Below are positions 1-8,491 of a DNA stretch of 46,270 bases, piece by piece. Source of the stretch: Eubacteriaceae bacterium. Lineage in GTDB: Bacteria > Bacillota > Clostridia > Eubacteriales > Alkalibacteraceae. The stretch spans positions 1-46,270 of the forward strand of contig DMAW01000055.1 in assembly GCA_003446375.1 (NCBI GenBank), given 5' to 3'. Made by a program: the position numbers and the translations under genes. Numbering within the stretch: the stretch's first letter is position 1; each line of letters opens with the position of its first letter. The notes under the pieces were generated by a model. The model did not search any database, was not told the DNA's origin, and saw nothing but the letters and a program-made list of their open reading frames with translations.

Positions 1-2
1 TA

Positions 3-59
3 ATCGGGGCTGCTTTCCATGCCTCGGTGAGCATCCAAGGCATGCTTGCTGCAATCTAG
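3..59 (+). CDS. possible C-terminal end of an unidentified protein (partial)
   Basis: An open frame enters from the left edge and ends at a TAG at 57-59. It encodes 18 residues (IGAAFHASVSIQGMLAAI) of natural-looking, hydrophobic composition. It would converge on the tctC gene on the other strand. The fragment is too short to name, and an open frame this short can occur by chance. Confidence 0.2.
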   Translation: MGAAFHASVSIQGMLAAI

Positions 60-111
60 GGAAAATCATGGTCACTAAAAGGGAAAATTGTGACTATGAG
101 GATTGCCGAAA

Positions 112-1110
112 TTATTCTGTCAACATCTGTCTGTACTGCATGTAGTCGTCTCTGATATCACTAAGCAGGGAAACAGCATCGTCTTTTAATAAATAGTCTA
201 CCGGCTGCTTGTAACCATTAAGAAGATCTTGTTCATAATCAGGATCAGCTGCAATTTCTTCAATTACATCATTCATTTTATCAATTATTTGCGGATCAGT
301 ACCTTTAGGGAATGCTATAATATATGGTTTTTCCATCACTAGATCCACTCCTGCTTCCTTAAAAGTAGGGATATCGCCCAAATTTTCATTTCTTTCGTTG
401 TTGTACTGAGCTAAAATCACCAAATCTCCTGTTTCGGCATAATCTTTAACAGCTCCATATGTTATCGCTGCCAAATCTACTCTTCCTCCGAGCATATTTG
501 TTATTTTGTCAGATGCAGAGCCAATATCAAGGATTCTCAAGTCTATATCTGCGTTATTCATCAGCAATAATCCCTGTAAGTGAGAATACCCACCCAGTTC
601 TGAAGCATACGTTATAGATCCAGGATTTGCTTGAGCTTTTGACACTAAATCTTCAACAGAAGTTATTCCTGAATCTTTACTTGCTACCAATACAGTTCCT
701 TTGTCGACTGCCGGAATACCTGCTATATCAAAATCATCCATGCTGTAATCTATCAGTTCAGCAACTTCATTAATTATCATCTGTCCAGTGTGGCAAAATA
801 AAATTCTGTATCCGTCAGGATTAGAACTTTTCACTTGACTTGTAGCCACGCTGCCGCCACCACCAGGATTATTTGAAACGACCATAGATTGACCTGTATA
901 TTTTTCAAAATACGTCGCAAAAGTTCTAGCGTTAAAGTCCGTATCTCCTCCTGCTCCCGCTGTTACGACAACTTCAATCGTCTTTTCGGGCCATTTTAAA
1001 TCCCCATCGTTTCCATTTGAAGCATTTTCTCCTCCATTGTCACTGCAACCTGCCAACAATGAAATCATCATACCTGCCGCCAACAATAATGCCAATACCT
1101 TTTTTTTCAT
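112..1110 (-). CDS. tctC: TTT-family substrate-binding lipoprotein (TctC), copy 1
   Basis: Extracytoplasmic solute receptor of a tripartite tricarboxylate transporter, 332 residues, the usual TctC length. A lipoprotein signal with lipobox LLAGC (Cys22) is followed by a Gly/Asn/Asp-rich linker, so the protein is membrane-anchored outside the cell. The early segment KTIEVVVTAGAGGDTD and the mid-protein SVEDLVSKAQANPGSITYAS are typical of the family. The start has an AAGGAGA site. It is the last gene of operon A (tctB-tctA-gudD-tctC), 28 bases after the glucarate dehydratase. Lying inside this operon, it probably binds glucarate or a related sugar diacid rather than citrate; that is inferred from context. 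Some TctC proteins bind aromatic acids or dicarboxylates, so the ligand is open. Confidence 0.9.
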   Translation of the reverse strand: MKKKVLALLLAAGMMISLLAGCSDNGGENASNGNDGDLKWPEKTIEVVVTAGAGGDTDFNARTFATYFEKYTGQSMVVSNNPGGGGSVATSQVKSSNPDGYRILFCHTGQMIINEVAELIDYSMDDFDIAGIPAVDKGTVLVASKDSGITSVEDLVSKAQANPGSITYASELGGYSHLQGLLLMNNADIDLRILDIGSASDKITNMLGGRVDLAAITYGAVKDYAETGDLVILAQYNNERNENLGDIPTFKEAGVDLVMEKPYIIAFPKGTDPQIIDKMNDVIEEIAADPDYEQDLLNGYKQPVDYLLKDDAVSLLSDIRDDYMQYRQMLTE

Positions 1111-1138
1111 CTTTTTCTCCTTTTCTTATATAAAATTT

Positions 1139-2485
1139 TTACCTTACCAATGTGGGTTTTTTAGAATCGAACTTCCAGCCAGGAATTATATGCTGCATCG
1201 CCATTGAATCATCCCTATCGTGATTATCCATCTTGTTATAAAGTTCATTGGCTTTCATCACCTTATCTATATCAATGTCAATCCCCAGTCCGGGTCTATC
1301 CGGGATTTTTATTTTTCCATCTTTTATTTTCATAGCGTTGCTACAAAGATCCTGTCCATCCTGCCATATCCAGTGTGTATCCATAGGCGTTATCTCACCC
1401 GGCGCAGCTGCGGCGCAATGAGCGAAAATAGCTAATGATATGTCAAAGTGATTATTTGAGTGCGACCCCCAGGTAAGCCCCCAGTCGTTTAATACTTGAG
1501 CCATCCTTACGCTTCCGTTCATTGTCCAAAAATGGGGATCTGCCAAAACAATATCTACTGCCTTTAGCGCTGAAGCATGATAGAATTGTCTCCAGTCAGT
1601 TGCAATCATATTGGTTGCAACTTGAAATTGAGTGGCGTTTTTAAACTCGCACATGACTTCTCTGCTTGAAAATCCGTTTTCCGGTCCACAAGGATCTTCC
1701 ACATAAGTGAGCGTTCCATGCTTATCCTTGCAAAGTTCTATAGCTTCCTTTAACGTCCATGCCCCATTGGGATCTATATTTATCCTAGCATCAGGCATTT
1801 CTTTTTTTAGGGCCTTGATAGCTTCCATCTCTTCAGCTCCGGGAAGAACTCCTGCTTTGAGCTTAAAGTCTTTAAAACCATATTTGGCTTTCGCTGCTTT
1901 AGCCTGTTCAACTATTGACTGAGGGGTTAAAGCAACTTTTCTTCTCACTCTGAACCATTCCTCGCTGCTATCACTTTCATCAAGATATGGCAAATCAACC
2001 TTATCCTTATCATGAATATAGAATAAATAGCCAAGTATCTGTATCTCATCTCTTTGCTGCCCGTCTCCAAGAAGTGCACATACAGGCAGATTCATGAATT
2101 TACCGAGAAGATCGAGCATTGCGCACTCTACCGCAGTTTCAGCATGGACTACGAATTTAAGATTCTTTAAATCCAGGCCCTGCAGCCCTTCTCCATCATT
2201 GTCGCAGTTTGCAGTCCCTTTGTTTTTTATAGTGTTCACTATTGTTTTATAATTGCCTATTTCTTGTCCTATTACATAATCCCTGTAGCTTTCTAACGCT
2301 TTAGTTATGTCATCTCCACCATGCACTTCTCCGATTCCCGTATTACCTGTTTCATCAGTCAATATCACTATATTCCTTGTAAAATAAGGTGCATGGGCTC
2401 CGCTTAAAGTCATCAGCATGCTATCATATCCCGCCACGGGAATCACTTTCATTTCAGTAATTACAGGTGTTCCTTTATTATTCAT
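1139..2485 (-). CDS. gudD: glucarate dehydratase family protein, copy 1 (divergent)
   Basis: Enolase-superfamily acid-sugar dehydratase, 448 residues, expected to convert D-glucarate (or an epimer) to 5-dehydro-4-deoxyglucarate. The catalytic set of glucarate dehydratase is present: KLK with Lys208 and Lys210, metal ligands Asp238, Glu263 and Asn292, and the Asp316/His342 dyad in ADPHFWTM and GSHSNNHFDIS. The GAHAPYFTRN substrate loop is near residue 29. Compared with the second copy at 6211-7542 it has extra residues around 92-110 and many changes near the active site (for example FQVATNMIATDW). It is clearly the more diverged paralogue, and its substrate may differ. It sits inside a TTT transporter operon, 12 bases after tctA, with an AAGGAGA site before the ATG. 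Confidence 0.87.
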   Translation of the reverse strand: MNNKGTPVITEMKVIPVAGYDSMLMTLSGAHAPYFTRNIVILTDETGNTGIGEVHGGDDITKALESYRDYVIGQEIGNYKTIVNTIKNKGTANCDNDGEGLQGLDLKNLKFVVHAETAVECAMLDLLGKFMNLPVCALLGDGQQRDEIQILGYLFYIHDKDKVDLPYLDESDSSEEWFRVRRKVALTPQSIVEQAKAAKAKYGFKDFKLKAGVLPGAEEMEAIKALKKEMPDARINIDPNGAWTLKEAIELCKDKHGTLTYVEDPCGPENGFSSREVMCEFKNATQFQVATNMIATDWRQFYHASALKAVDIVLADPHFWTMNGSVRMAQVLNDWGLTWGSHSNNHFDISLAIFAHCAAAAPGEITPMDTHWIWQDGQDLCSNAMKIKDGKIKIPDRPGLGIDIDIDKVMKANELYNKMDNHDRDDSMAMQHIIPGWKFDSKKPTLVR

Positions 2486-2497
2486 TTATTCATCTCC

Positions 2498-4006
2498 TTA
2501 TGCATGATTAGTCATTTTGCGTCTATTTTTTATTTCTTTAATTATGGTAATCACCAAAAATATCACCGTTGCCGCCAGGAACATTCCCGATATAGGATTT
2601 GTTATGAATCCTGAAAAGCTATCTTCGCTCATCATCAAACCTCTTCTCAAGTTTGTCTCAGCCATGGTTCCAAGAACAAATCCAATTACAAATGGAGCCT
2701 GTGGAACTTTGAACTTAACGAAAAAGTATCCTATTACACCAAATACTACAACCGCCCAAACATCAAATACCCTACTCGAAAGTCCAAATGCTCCAACTAC
2801 GCAGAAAACAAATACTATCGGCAATAAGATATGTCTTGGTACCTTCAGAATCTTTGCAAATGCTCTCATACCATAAAATTCAGTTACAAGCATCATAAAT
2901 GCAGCTACGATACATGCAACAAATATCGTATATACCAAGTTGCCGTAGTTCACAAAAAGTAATGGACCGGGCGCTATGCCATGTACCATGAACGCTCCCA
3001 ATAAAAGAGCTGTTACTCCGTCACCCGGAATTCCCAAAGTCATCAAAGGTATAAGGGCTCCACCTACAGATGCATTATTTGCCGATTCTGATGCTACTAT
3101 GCCATCAATGCATCCCTGTCCATATTTTTCAGGTTCGCTGCATGTATTCTTTGCAACAGTATAGGATACTAGATTAGATGTTCCCGCCCCTATTCCAGGG
3201 AGTATGCCTATTCCCAGGCCTATAAGGGATGATCTAAGTCCATTGGGAATCTGCTGGACAAACTCTTTTATGCTAAATCCAAACCCTTTGACATTCATAT
3301 CTACTTTTGCTACACATGTTTTTCCTTCCAGCCTACTGGTTTCTGCAATTTTTATAACTTCCGATACTGCAAACAAGCCTATCATAACGGTTAAAATATC
3401 AAATCCATCAAACAGTTCTACAGACCCAAATGTAAATCTTCTTACTGCATCTACCGGCGCTATCCCAACTGTTGAAAAAGCAAATCCCAATACTCCGGAA
3501 AATACGCCTTTAACCATAGATCCTGTAGAAAGGGTAGCTATTAGCATCAATGAAAATACTGCTATTGAAAAATACTCGTGAGGTCCAAATTTTATGGCTA
3601 TTTTAGCTACATACGGTGCGATGAATATTAAAGCTATGATGCTTATTATAGTACCTATGAACGAAAACACCACTCCGACGCCTAATGCCTTTGCACCTTG
3701 ATTTTTATCAAGCATCGGATGCCCATCCAAGCAAGTCGCTATAGATGCCGGTGTTCCCGGAATCTTCAAAAGTATCGCTGATATGAGTCCCCCCGATACC
3801 GAACCTATGTATAATGCTATCAATATAGACAGCCCCTGCCCTGGATCCATCCCATATGTCAACGGCAAGAACAAAGCGATCGCCATTACTGAGGACAATC
3901 CCGGCACAGCACCAAATATAATTCCTACAATTGTCCCGATAAACATCATCGTAAGGACAAAGGGGGCGAATACATTGGTTATTCCCTGTGAAAAAAGTTC
4001 TAACAT
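2498..4006 (-). CDS. tctA: TTT-family large membrane subunit (TctA), copy 1
   Basis: Large integral membrane subunit of the tripartite tricarboxylate transporter, 502 residues and about 12 predicted membrane spans. Family signatures are GAVPGLSSVMAIALFLPLTY near residue 32, IPGTPASIATCLDGHPM near residue 84, and a second related motif, LGIGILPGIGAGTSNLVSY, around residues 263-281. A GGAGGAG site precedes the ATG. It lies 13 bases after tctB and 12 bases before gudD, so it is translated from the same transcript. With TctB and the TctC receptor it should drive ion-coupled uptake of the acid consumed by the dehydratase. Confidence 0.93.
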   Translation of the reverse strand: MLELFSQGITNVFAPFVLTMMFIGTIVGIIFGAVPGLSSVMAIALFLPLTYGMDPGQGLSILIALYIGSVSGGLISAILLKIPGTPASIATCLDGHPMLDKNQGAKALGVGVVFSFIGTIISIIALIFIAPYVAKIAIKFGPHEYFSIAVFSLMLIATLSTGSMVKGVFSGVLGFAFSTVGIAPVDAVRRFTFGSVELFDGFDILTVMIGLFAVSEVIKIAETSRLEGKTCVAKVDMNVKGFGFSIKEFVQQIPNGLRSSLIGLGIGILPGIGAGTSNLVSYTVAKNTCSEPEKYGQGCIDGIVASESANNASVGGALIPLMTLGIPGDGVTALLLGAFMVHGIAPGPLLFVNYGNLVYTIFVACIVAAFMMLVTEFYGMRAFAKILKVPRHILLPIVFVFCVVGAFGLSSRVFDVWAVVVFGVIGYFFVKFKVPQAPFVIGFVLGTMAETNLRRGLMMSEDSFSGFITNPISGMFLAATVIFLVITIIKEIKNRRKMTNHA

Positions 4007-4019
4007 TTAGGCTCCTCCT

Positions 4020-4493
4020 CTAAATAAATGTAATCAGGCCTTGGGGAAGCATTATCTTAAGGCCGTATCTAAATGACAAGTAAACAAATATTGCAACCAA
4101 GACTGCTATTAATACGTAAATCAGATGGTGTTTTCTTTCCTTCATCTGATTCGGCGCCAGTACTTCAAATTGCAAAAACAAAAATATCATGGTACTAAGC
4201 AAAAAACCTGCTCTTTCGAATATCGCTATATAGGTCAATATCAAAAACGATGTTTTTATAACAGTTTTGGTATCAATTGCCCCAACTTCTTCTTCAGCAT
4301 GTTTTAATTTAAATGTTTCAAATAATTGTACTCCTCCCAGCACCACCATTAGGAATCCCAAAATCTTAGGTACAGTTCTTGCATCGACCATTCCGGGTTT
4401 ACTATCTATTTGATACGTCATAAACAAATAAAAGACTCCAAATAGCAAAGCGATAATCCCAAATGCCATCTCTTTTTTCTTGCTGAAACTCAT
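4020..4493 (-). CDS. tctB: TTT-family small membrane subunit (TctB), copy 1
   Basis: Small membrane subunit of the tripartite tricarboxylate transporter, 157 residues with four predicted helices. The N-terminal LLFGVFYLFMTYQI and the GxVDARTVPKILGFLMVVLGGVQL segment are typical of TctB. It is the first gene of operon A, transcribed away from the divergent LysR gene. An AAGGAGG site lies about 10 bases before the ATG. TctB sequences diverge quickly, so the call rests on length, topology and position next to tctA. Confidence 0.87.
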   Translation of the reverse strand: MSFSKKKEMAFGIIALLFGVFYLFMTYQIDSKPGMVDARTVPKILGFLMVVLGGVQLFETFKLKHAEEEVGAIDTKTVIKTSFLILTYIAIFERAGFLLSTMIFLFLQFEVLAPNQMKERKHHLIYVLIAVLVAIFVYLSFRYGLKIMLPQGLITFI

Positions 4494-4532
4494 TCCAGCC
4501 TACCTCCTTTTTTATGTCGAGCGCTTTAACTC

Positions 4533-4570
4533 TTGTATCGATTTCATGAATTTAGTATACTATGAAGTAT
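4533..4570 (+). promoter_or_regulatory. lysR promoter with overlapping palindromic operator candidates
   Basis: A plus-strand promoter reads TTGTAT at 4533-4538, a 17-base spacer, then TATACT at 4556-4561. The -10 box sits in the perfect palindrome TAGTATACTA (4553-4562), which overlaps a second inverted repeat, ATAC-N6-GTAT (4557-4570). Lying in the divergent LysR/tctB intergenic region, these are natural candidates for binding by the LysR protein, with self-repression and control of operon A. That link is inferred. Confidence 0.5.
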
Positions 4571-4638
4571 GGTCTGATAGCCAATTCGCAGTTTTAATTG
4601 GTGTAATCAGTTTCACTAATAGTTGCAAAGGAGCACTT

Positions 4639-5541
4639 ATGGACGTAAGATATTTAACATATATTGTAGAAATAGCCGAGCAAGGGAATATGACAAAAGC
4701 CGCAGAGAACCTGTTTGTTTCCCAGTCATCTCTCAGCCAGTATCTGTCTAAATTGGAAAATGAGCTGGGGACTCCTTTATTTGAAAGAATGAAGGGAGAA
4801 CTAAGACTTACTCAGGCTGGAGAAATGTACTTGGATGCAGCAAAATCAGTAATAAATATACAAAAAAAGCTATACCAAAATATCAATAGCCTCTCTGATA
4901 CAGGCAAGATAACTTTGGGTATAACTTCGCAGTGGGGCCTTAAGATGATGACTGATATAATATCTAAATTCAAGGACAGATTTCCAAACGTCACCTTGGA
5001 GATCATCGAAGACAATGTAATCCCAATAACTAAGTTGATTCAAGCTGAAAAAGCAGACCTTGCATTAATGGCAGCAAATGATTATAAGGACTTTGGAGAC
5101 CAATGTGAAGTTTTGCGAAAAGAAGAAGTAGTTTTTGCAGTTCCTGAAAATCATAAATTTTGCGCAATTCATAAAGATGATCTAAAAGACATCTCACAAA
5201 ACGAATTAAAGGATATATTCAAAGACGATAGCTTTATTTTGTCCAAGCAGGGCTCTACGATACGCTTTATAGCGGATAAAATATTGAAGTCAAACAATTT
5301 TATTCCGGATACAGTGTGTGAAATGAACAGTATGGTGGCAGTTAGAAAGATGGTTTCAAAAGGAATAGGGGTCGCATTCATGCCCTCCACTTGTGCAGAG
5401 CCAAAACACGATGTAACCTACTTTTCCTTTGCTCCAAAAGTATTCAGATACAACATCATAGCGTACAGAAAGAACCTCGTACTTAACAATGCTGAAAAAT
5501 ACTTGATAAGCCTTTTTAAAAATCATCAGTTAAGCTCGTAA
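4639..5541 (+). CDS. LysR-family transcriptional regulator
   Basis: DNA-binding regulator of 300 residues, the normal LysR length. The winged helix-turn-helix covers roughly residues 5-62, with the recognition region MTKAAENLFVSQSSLSQYLS at 18-37 and LGTPLFERMKGELRLTQAGE after it. The rest is a periplasmic-binding-like effector domain. The ATG at 4639 is chosen because AAAGGAG lies 5 bases upstream and the MDVRYL start fits the family; an upstream ATG at 4480 would add 53 non-homologous residues and overlap tctB. It is divergent from operon A, the classical arrangement for a LysR activator and its targets. The inducer is probably the transported aldarate or its dehydration product (inferred). 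Confidence 0.92.
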   Translation: MDVRYLTYIVEIAEQGNMTKAAENLFVSQSSLSQYLSKLENELGTPLFERMKGELRLTQAGEMYLDAAKSVINIQKKLYQNINSLSDTGKITLGITSQWGLKMMTDIISKFKDRFPNVTLEIIEDNVIPITKLIQAEKADLALMAANDYKDFGDQCEVLRKEEVVFAVPENHKFCAIHKDDLKDISQNELKDIFKDDSFILSKQGSTIRFIADKILKSNNFIPDTVCEMNSMVAVRKMVSKGIGVAFMPSTCAEPKHDVTYFSFAPKVFRYNIIAYRKNLVLNNAEKYLISLFKNHQLSS

Positions 5542-5591
5542 AAAAGCACGTCACCAAATATATATCTTCCTGATATTTGGGACGTGCTTTT
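5542..5591. terminator. bidirectional intrinsic terminator
   Basis: Near-perfect 19-bp hairpin: arms 5542-5561 and 5573-5591, a single bulged A at 5553 and an 11-base loop. A runs on one flank and T runs on the other make it work in both directions. It starts directly after the lysR stop and lies 17 bases beyond the end of the convergent PPC gene. Confidence 0.85.
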
Positions 5592-5607
5592 AAAAACAAA
5601 ATCTATT

Positions 5608-6030
5608 TTAGCTGAAATCGTAAAGATTCAATCCTATTTCTTTGCTGAATTTACGGTTCACTTTGCCCTCCATGGATTCTATCACCAACTCAGCCGTAGC
5701 GCTTACATATGCAGAATTCAAATGCCCTCCAAAGGCTTTATTTTCTATATCTGAAAGGCTTATATGCATGTGCAGATATACTTCGTTTTCTTTTGTCGAA
5801 ATATTTCCCATCAGGCTCGTTATTTCAAAATCATCCTCAATGGTCCTGACGCTGTACTCTTTTTCAACGGTTTTGAACAATCCTAGTTCAACTTTGTTTA
5901 CAGCTCCAAATCCATTGATCCATCCAAGCGTGATGGCTTCTTTTTCGCACAGAGACTTAACCGTTGTGATTATCTCTTCGCCCTTGTCTACTCTTATGAT
6001 ATATTTATTTCCAAATTTCTTATATTCCAT
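5608..6030 (-). CDS. stand-alone PPC (DUF296) domain protein
   Basis: A 140-residue protein made only of the PPC/DUF296 domain. Hallmarks are the GWINGFGAVNKVELGLF segment near residue 37, the metal-binding-like HMHISLSD around residue 88 and the GGHL turn near 101. Bacterial single-domain PPC proteins form trimers; their function is generally unknown, although the fold is used as a DNA-binding platform in plant AT-hook proteins. An AGGAGG site precedes the ATG. It is a single-gene unit between the two glucarate operons, with its own promoter candidate and shared terminator. A role in aldarate metabolism is possible only by location. Confidence 0.85.
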   Translation of the reverse strand: MEYKKFGNKYIIRVDKGEEIITTVKSLCEKEAITLGWINGFGAVNKVELGLFKTVEKEYSVRTIEDDFEITSLMGNISTKENEVYLHMHISLSDIENKAFGGHLNSAYVSATAELVIESMEGKVNRKFSKEIGLNLYDFS

Positions 6031-6064
6031 TTCTTTTACCTCCTCAATATTATTGCTTGGTTTA

Positions 6065-6093
6065 ATTATATGTTTAATATCTAAAAGATGCCA
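6065..6093 (-). promoter_or_regulatory. candidate promoter of the PPC gene
   Basis: Minus-strand TGGCAT, a 17-base spacer, then a perfect TATAAT (6070 down to 6065), 35 bases before the PPC start codon. The -35 box is weak, so activation or low expression is likely. Confidence 0.4.
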
Positions 6094-6121
6094 TGGGCTA
6101 AGGATATGATTAAACTACTAT

Positions 6122-6135
6122 AATTTGTACAAATT
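6122..6135. promoter_or_regulatory. 14-bp perfect palindrome upstream of the PPC promoter
   Basis: AATTTGTACAAATT is a perfect palindrome 28 bases upstream of the predicted PPC -35 box. Its TTGTACAA core resembles the arms of the TTGTA-N7-TACAA repeats at 12330 and 16996 but lacks the 7-base centre. It may therefore serve a different regulator or be chance in AT-rich DNA. Confidence 0.3.
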
Positions 6136-6146
6136 CACCATAAACT

Positions 6147-6179
6147 CAAAGACGCAACCGACAATCGGCTGCGTCTTTG
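6147..6179 (-). terminator. intrinsic terminator at the end of operon B
   Basis: Hairpin of 14 pairs with one A-C mismatch (arms 6147-6161 and 6165-6179, loop CAA), located 32 bases after the stop of the last gene of operon B. The T tract is short on the minus side and longer on the plus side. Its place after gudD argues for operon B, and it may work both ways. Confidence 0.7.
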
Positions 6180-6210
6180 TTTTTCAAGGGAGTTAGGTAT
6201 GAAAAATATA

Positions 6211-7542
6211 TTATCTGACCAAACAAGGTCTCTTGTTGTCAAACTTCCATCCCGGAATCAGATACTGCATTCCGATGGCATCGTCTCTTGCGCCCAAACC
6301 TTCTTTAAGGTAGATCTCATGAGCTTTTTGTACTTCTTCCATGTCAATTTCAAGTCCAAGACCCGGTTTTGCAGGAACAGCCAAATATCCGTCTTCAATT
6401 TTATACGGATTTTTTGTAAGCCTCTCAATGCCTTCCTGCCAGATCCAGTGAGTATCTATGGCTGTAACGTTTCCTGGCACTGCTGCCGCCACTTGTGTAA
6501 ACATGGCTAGTGATATATCAAAGTGGTTATTTGAATGAGATCCCCAAGTAAGGCCAAATTCATTGCACATCTGTCCAACTCTTACGGAACCTGACATAGT
6601 CCAAAAATGTGGATCTGCCAGAGGTATATCGACAGAGTTAAGGGCAACAGAGTGCTGCATCTGTCTCCAGTCAGTAGCTATCATATTAGTAGCAGTGGGA
6701 AGTCCTGTAGCCTTTCGGAATTCAGCTAAGATCTCTCTTCCTGAGAATCCTTCTTCAGCGCCGCATGGGTCTTCACAGTACGTAAGTATTCCGTGCATGT
6801 CCTTGCATAAATCGATAGCATCTTTAAGCAGCCATCCTCCATTTGGATCCAGCGTGATTCTAGCTTCCGGAAATCTTTCCTTAAGTGCTTTGATAGCTTT
6901 GATTTCTTCTTTTCCTTCAAGAACGCCGCCTTTAAGCTTGAAGTCGTTGAAACCGTAAAGCTCTTTTGAAGCTTCAGCAAGCTTTACTATTCCTTCAGGT
7001 GTCATTGCCTCTTCATGCCTTACCTTATACCACTCATTTTCGGCATCTTTATTTCTGAAATACGGAAGATCGGTCTTGTCAGGATTAGCTATATAAAATA
7101 GATATCCTAAAACTTTGACTTTCTCACGTTGCTGTCCGTCTCCTAAAAGAGCTGCGACAGGAACTTCCAAATGCTGTCCCAAAAGGTCCAAAAGCGCAGA
7201 TTCCACAGCAGTTACAACGTGTATGGTAGTTCTTAAATCAAAAGTCTGCAATCCTCTTCCACCGGCATCTCTATCACTGAAAGCCTTTTGGATGGTGTTC
7301 ATTATATTTTTGTAATTTCCAATGCTTTTGCCAACTATATGCTCTTTTGCATCTTCTAGAGTCTGTCTAATTTTCTCTCCGCCCGGAACTTCTCCCAAAC
7401 CGGTGTTTCCGTTGGTATCTTTCATTATAACGATATTTCGCGTGAAATACGGTGCATGCGCTCCGCTTAAGTTAAGAAGCATGCTGTCTTTTCCCGCAAC
7501 AGGAATTACCTGCATTTCAACAACAGTAGGTGTGTTGCCCAT
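6211..7542 (-). CDS. gudD: glucarate dehydratase, copy 2 (canonical)
   Basis: Converts D-glucarate (and usually L-idarate) to 5-dehydro-4-deoxy-D-glucarate in the cytoplasm. The 443 residues follow the E. coli enzyme closely. Lys202/Lys204 lie in FNDFKLKGGV, the metal ligands are Asp232, Glu257 and Asn286, and the Asp310/His336 dyad lies in LADPHFWTM and WGSHSNNHFDIS. The C-terminal GLGARDDAIGMQYLIPGWKF is nearly invariant in true GudD. It is the last gene of operon B, 32 bases after the tartronate semialdehyde reductase, with an AGGAGA site. It shares extensive identity with the copy at 1139-2485 but is much closer to the characterised family, so it is probably the main glucarate dehydratase. 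Confidence 0.95.
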   Translation of the reverse strand: MGNTPTVVEMQVIPVAGKDSMLLNLSGAHAPYFTRNIVIMKDTNGNTGLGEVPGGEKIRQTLEDAKEHIVGKSIGNYKNIMNTIQKAFSDRDAGGRGLQTFDLRTTIHVVTAVESALLDLLGQHLEVPVAALLGDGQQREKVKVLGYLFYIANPDKTDLPYFRNKDAENEWYKVRHEEAMTPEGIVKLAEASKELYGFNDFKLKGGVLEGKEEIKAIKALKERFPEARITLDPNGGWLLKDAIDLCKDMHGILTYCEDPCGAEEGFSGREILAEFRKATGLPTATNMIATDWRQMQHSVALNSVDIPLADPHFWTMSGSVRVGQMCNEFGLTWGSHSNNHFDISLAMFTQVAAAVPGNVTAIDTHWIWQEGIERLTKNPYKIEDGYLAVPAKPGLGLEIDMEEVQKAHEIYLKEGLGARDDAIGMQYLIPGWKFDNKRPCLVR

Positions 7543-7574
7543 TTAAAATCTCCTCTCAGTGACCTTTATTTTCC

Positions 7575-8462
7575 CTAGTCTCTAGTTACTTCTGCGTTTG
7601 CAATTTTTTCGTAGAACTTAACGATGCTTGAATGATCTTCGACTCCACATCCGTCAAGCTTTATAGCTTGCATCATTTCCATTAATTGAGCAGACAACGG
7701 AAGCGGTGCTCCTACGCTTCTTGAAGTCTCTAAAATATTTGTCATGTCTTTAATGTGTAAATCGATTCTAAATCCCGGATCGAAAGTTCTGTCCATCATC
7801 ATAGGCGCCTTAGCATCCATGACCGTACTTCCTGCAAGGCCGCCTCTGATAGCTTTGTATACAAGATCAGGGCTTACGCCTGCCTTTTTAGCAAGGATCA
7901 TCGCTTCTGATACAGCTGCGATATTTATCGCTACCACTGCCTGGTTGCAAAGCTTCGCGATATTTCCAGCTCCGATTTCTCCAACATATACTGCGGAACC
8001 ACCCATAGCCATAAGTACATCGTAGTATTTGTCAAAGTTTTCTTTCTTTCCTCCAACCATGATTGCAATAGTTCCGTCAATTGCTTTTGGCTCTCCACCG
8101 CTAACAGGCGCATCTAACATATCCATGCCCTTTGCAGCAAGTCCTTCTGCAATTTCCTTGCTGGCAAGAGGTGCAATAGAGCTCATATCGATAAGTATAC
8201 AGCCTTCAGTTGCGCTCTCGACAAGTCCGTTTTCTCCCAATGCAACAGCTTTAACATGTGGTGAATTTGGAAGCATAGTAATTACTACATTAGCCTTTTT
8301 AAGCACCTCTGCAGGTGTCTGCGCGCTATCAGCACCAAGTGCAGTAAGTTCTGCTACTGCGTCTTTGTTAAAATCAAGGACAACCAATTCGTGTCCGGCT
8401 TTGATCAAGTTTTTTGCCATGGGTTTTCCCATGATTCCCAGTCCGATAAATCCTAATTTCAT
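7575..8462 (-). CDS. garR: tartronate semialdehyde reductase (2-hydroxy-3-oxopropionate reductase)
   Basis: NAD(P)H-dependent beta-hydroxyacid dehydrogenase of 295 residues that reduces tartronate semialdehyde to D-glycerate. The Rossmann motif GFIGLGIMGKPMAKNL begins at residue 4. The substrate-binding DAPVSGG is at 117-123 and the catalytic Lys170 lies in GAGNIAKLCNQ. Relatives reduce succinic semialdehyde or oxidise 3-hydroxyisobutyrate. Here the neighbours decide: an aldolase that would make tartronate semialdehyde and a kinase that would use glycerate lie on the same transcript. An AAGGAGA site precedes the ATG. Confidence 0.92.
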   Translation of the reverse strand: MKLGFIGLGIMGKPMAKNLIKAGHELVVLDFNKDAVAELTALGADSAQTPAEVLKKANVVITMLPNSPHVKAVALGENGLVESATEGCILIDMSSIAPLASKEIAEGLAAKGMDMLDAPVSGGEPKAIDGTIAIMVGGKKENFDKYYDVLMAMGGSAVYVGEIGAGNIAKLCNQAVVAINIAAVSEAMILAKKAGVSPDLVYKAIRGGLAGSTVMDAKAPMMMDRTFDPGFRIDLHIKDMTNILETSRSVGAPLPLSAQLMEMMQAIKLDGCGVEDHSSIVKFYEKIANAEVTRD

Positions 8463-8491
8463 TTTAATATCTCCTTTTCATGTTTATTAAT

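Noticed and set aside
18..44. Hairpin CATGCCT/AGGCATG as terminator of operon A
   Set aside because: Only 7 bp with a 13-base loop and no T run, and it falls in a possible plus-strand coding end. Not supported.
2517..2876. Plus-strand open frames opposite the tct, gud, gar and glnN genes
   Set aside because: They lack SD sites and family motifs and lie fully antisense to well-supported genes, so they are shadows.
4480..4638. N-terminal extension of 53 residues on the LysR protein
   Set aside because: It overlaps tctB, has no SD site and no LysR homology. AAAGGAG before the ATG at 4639 sets the start.
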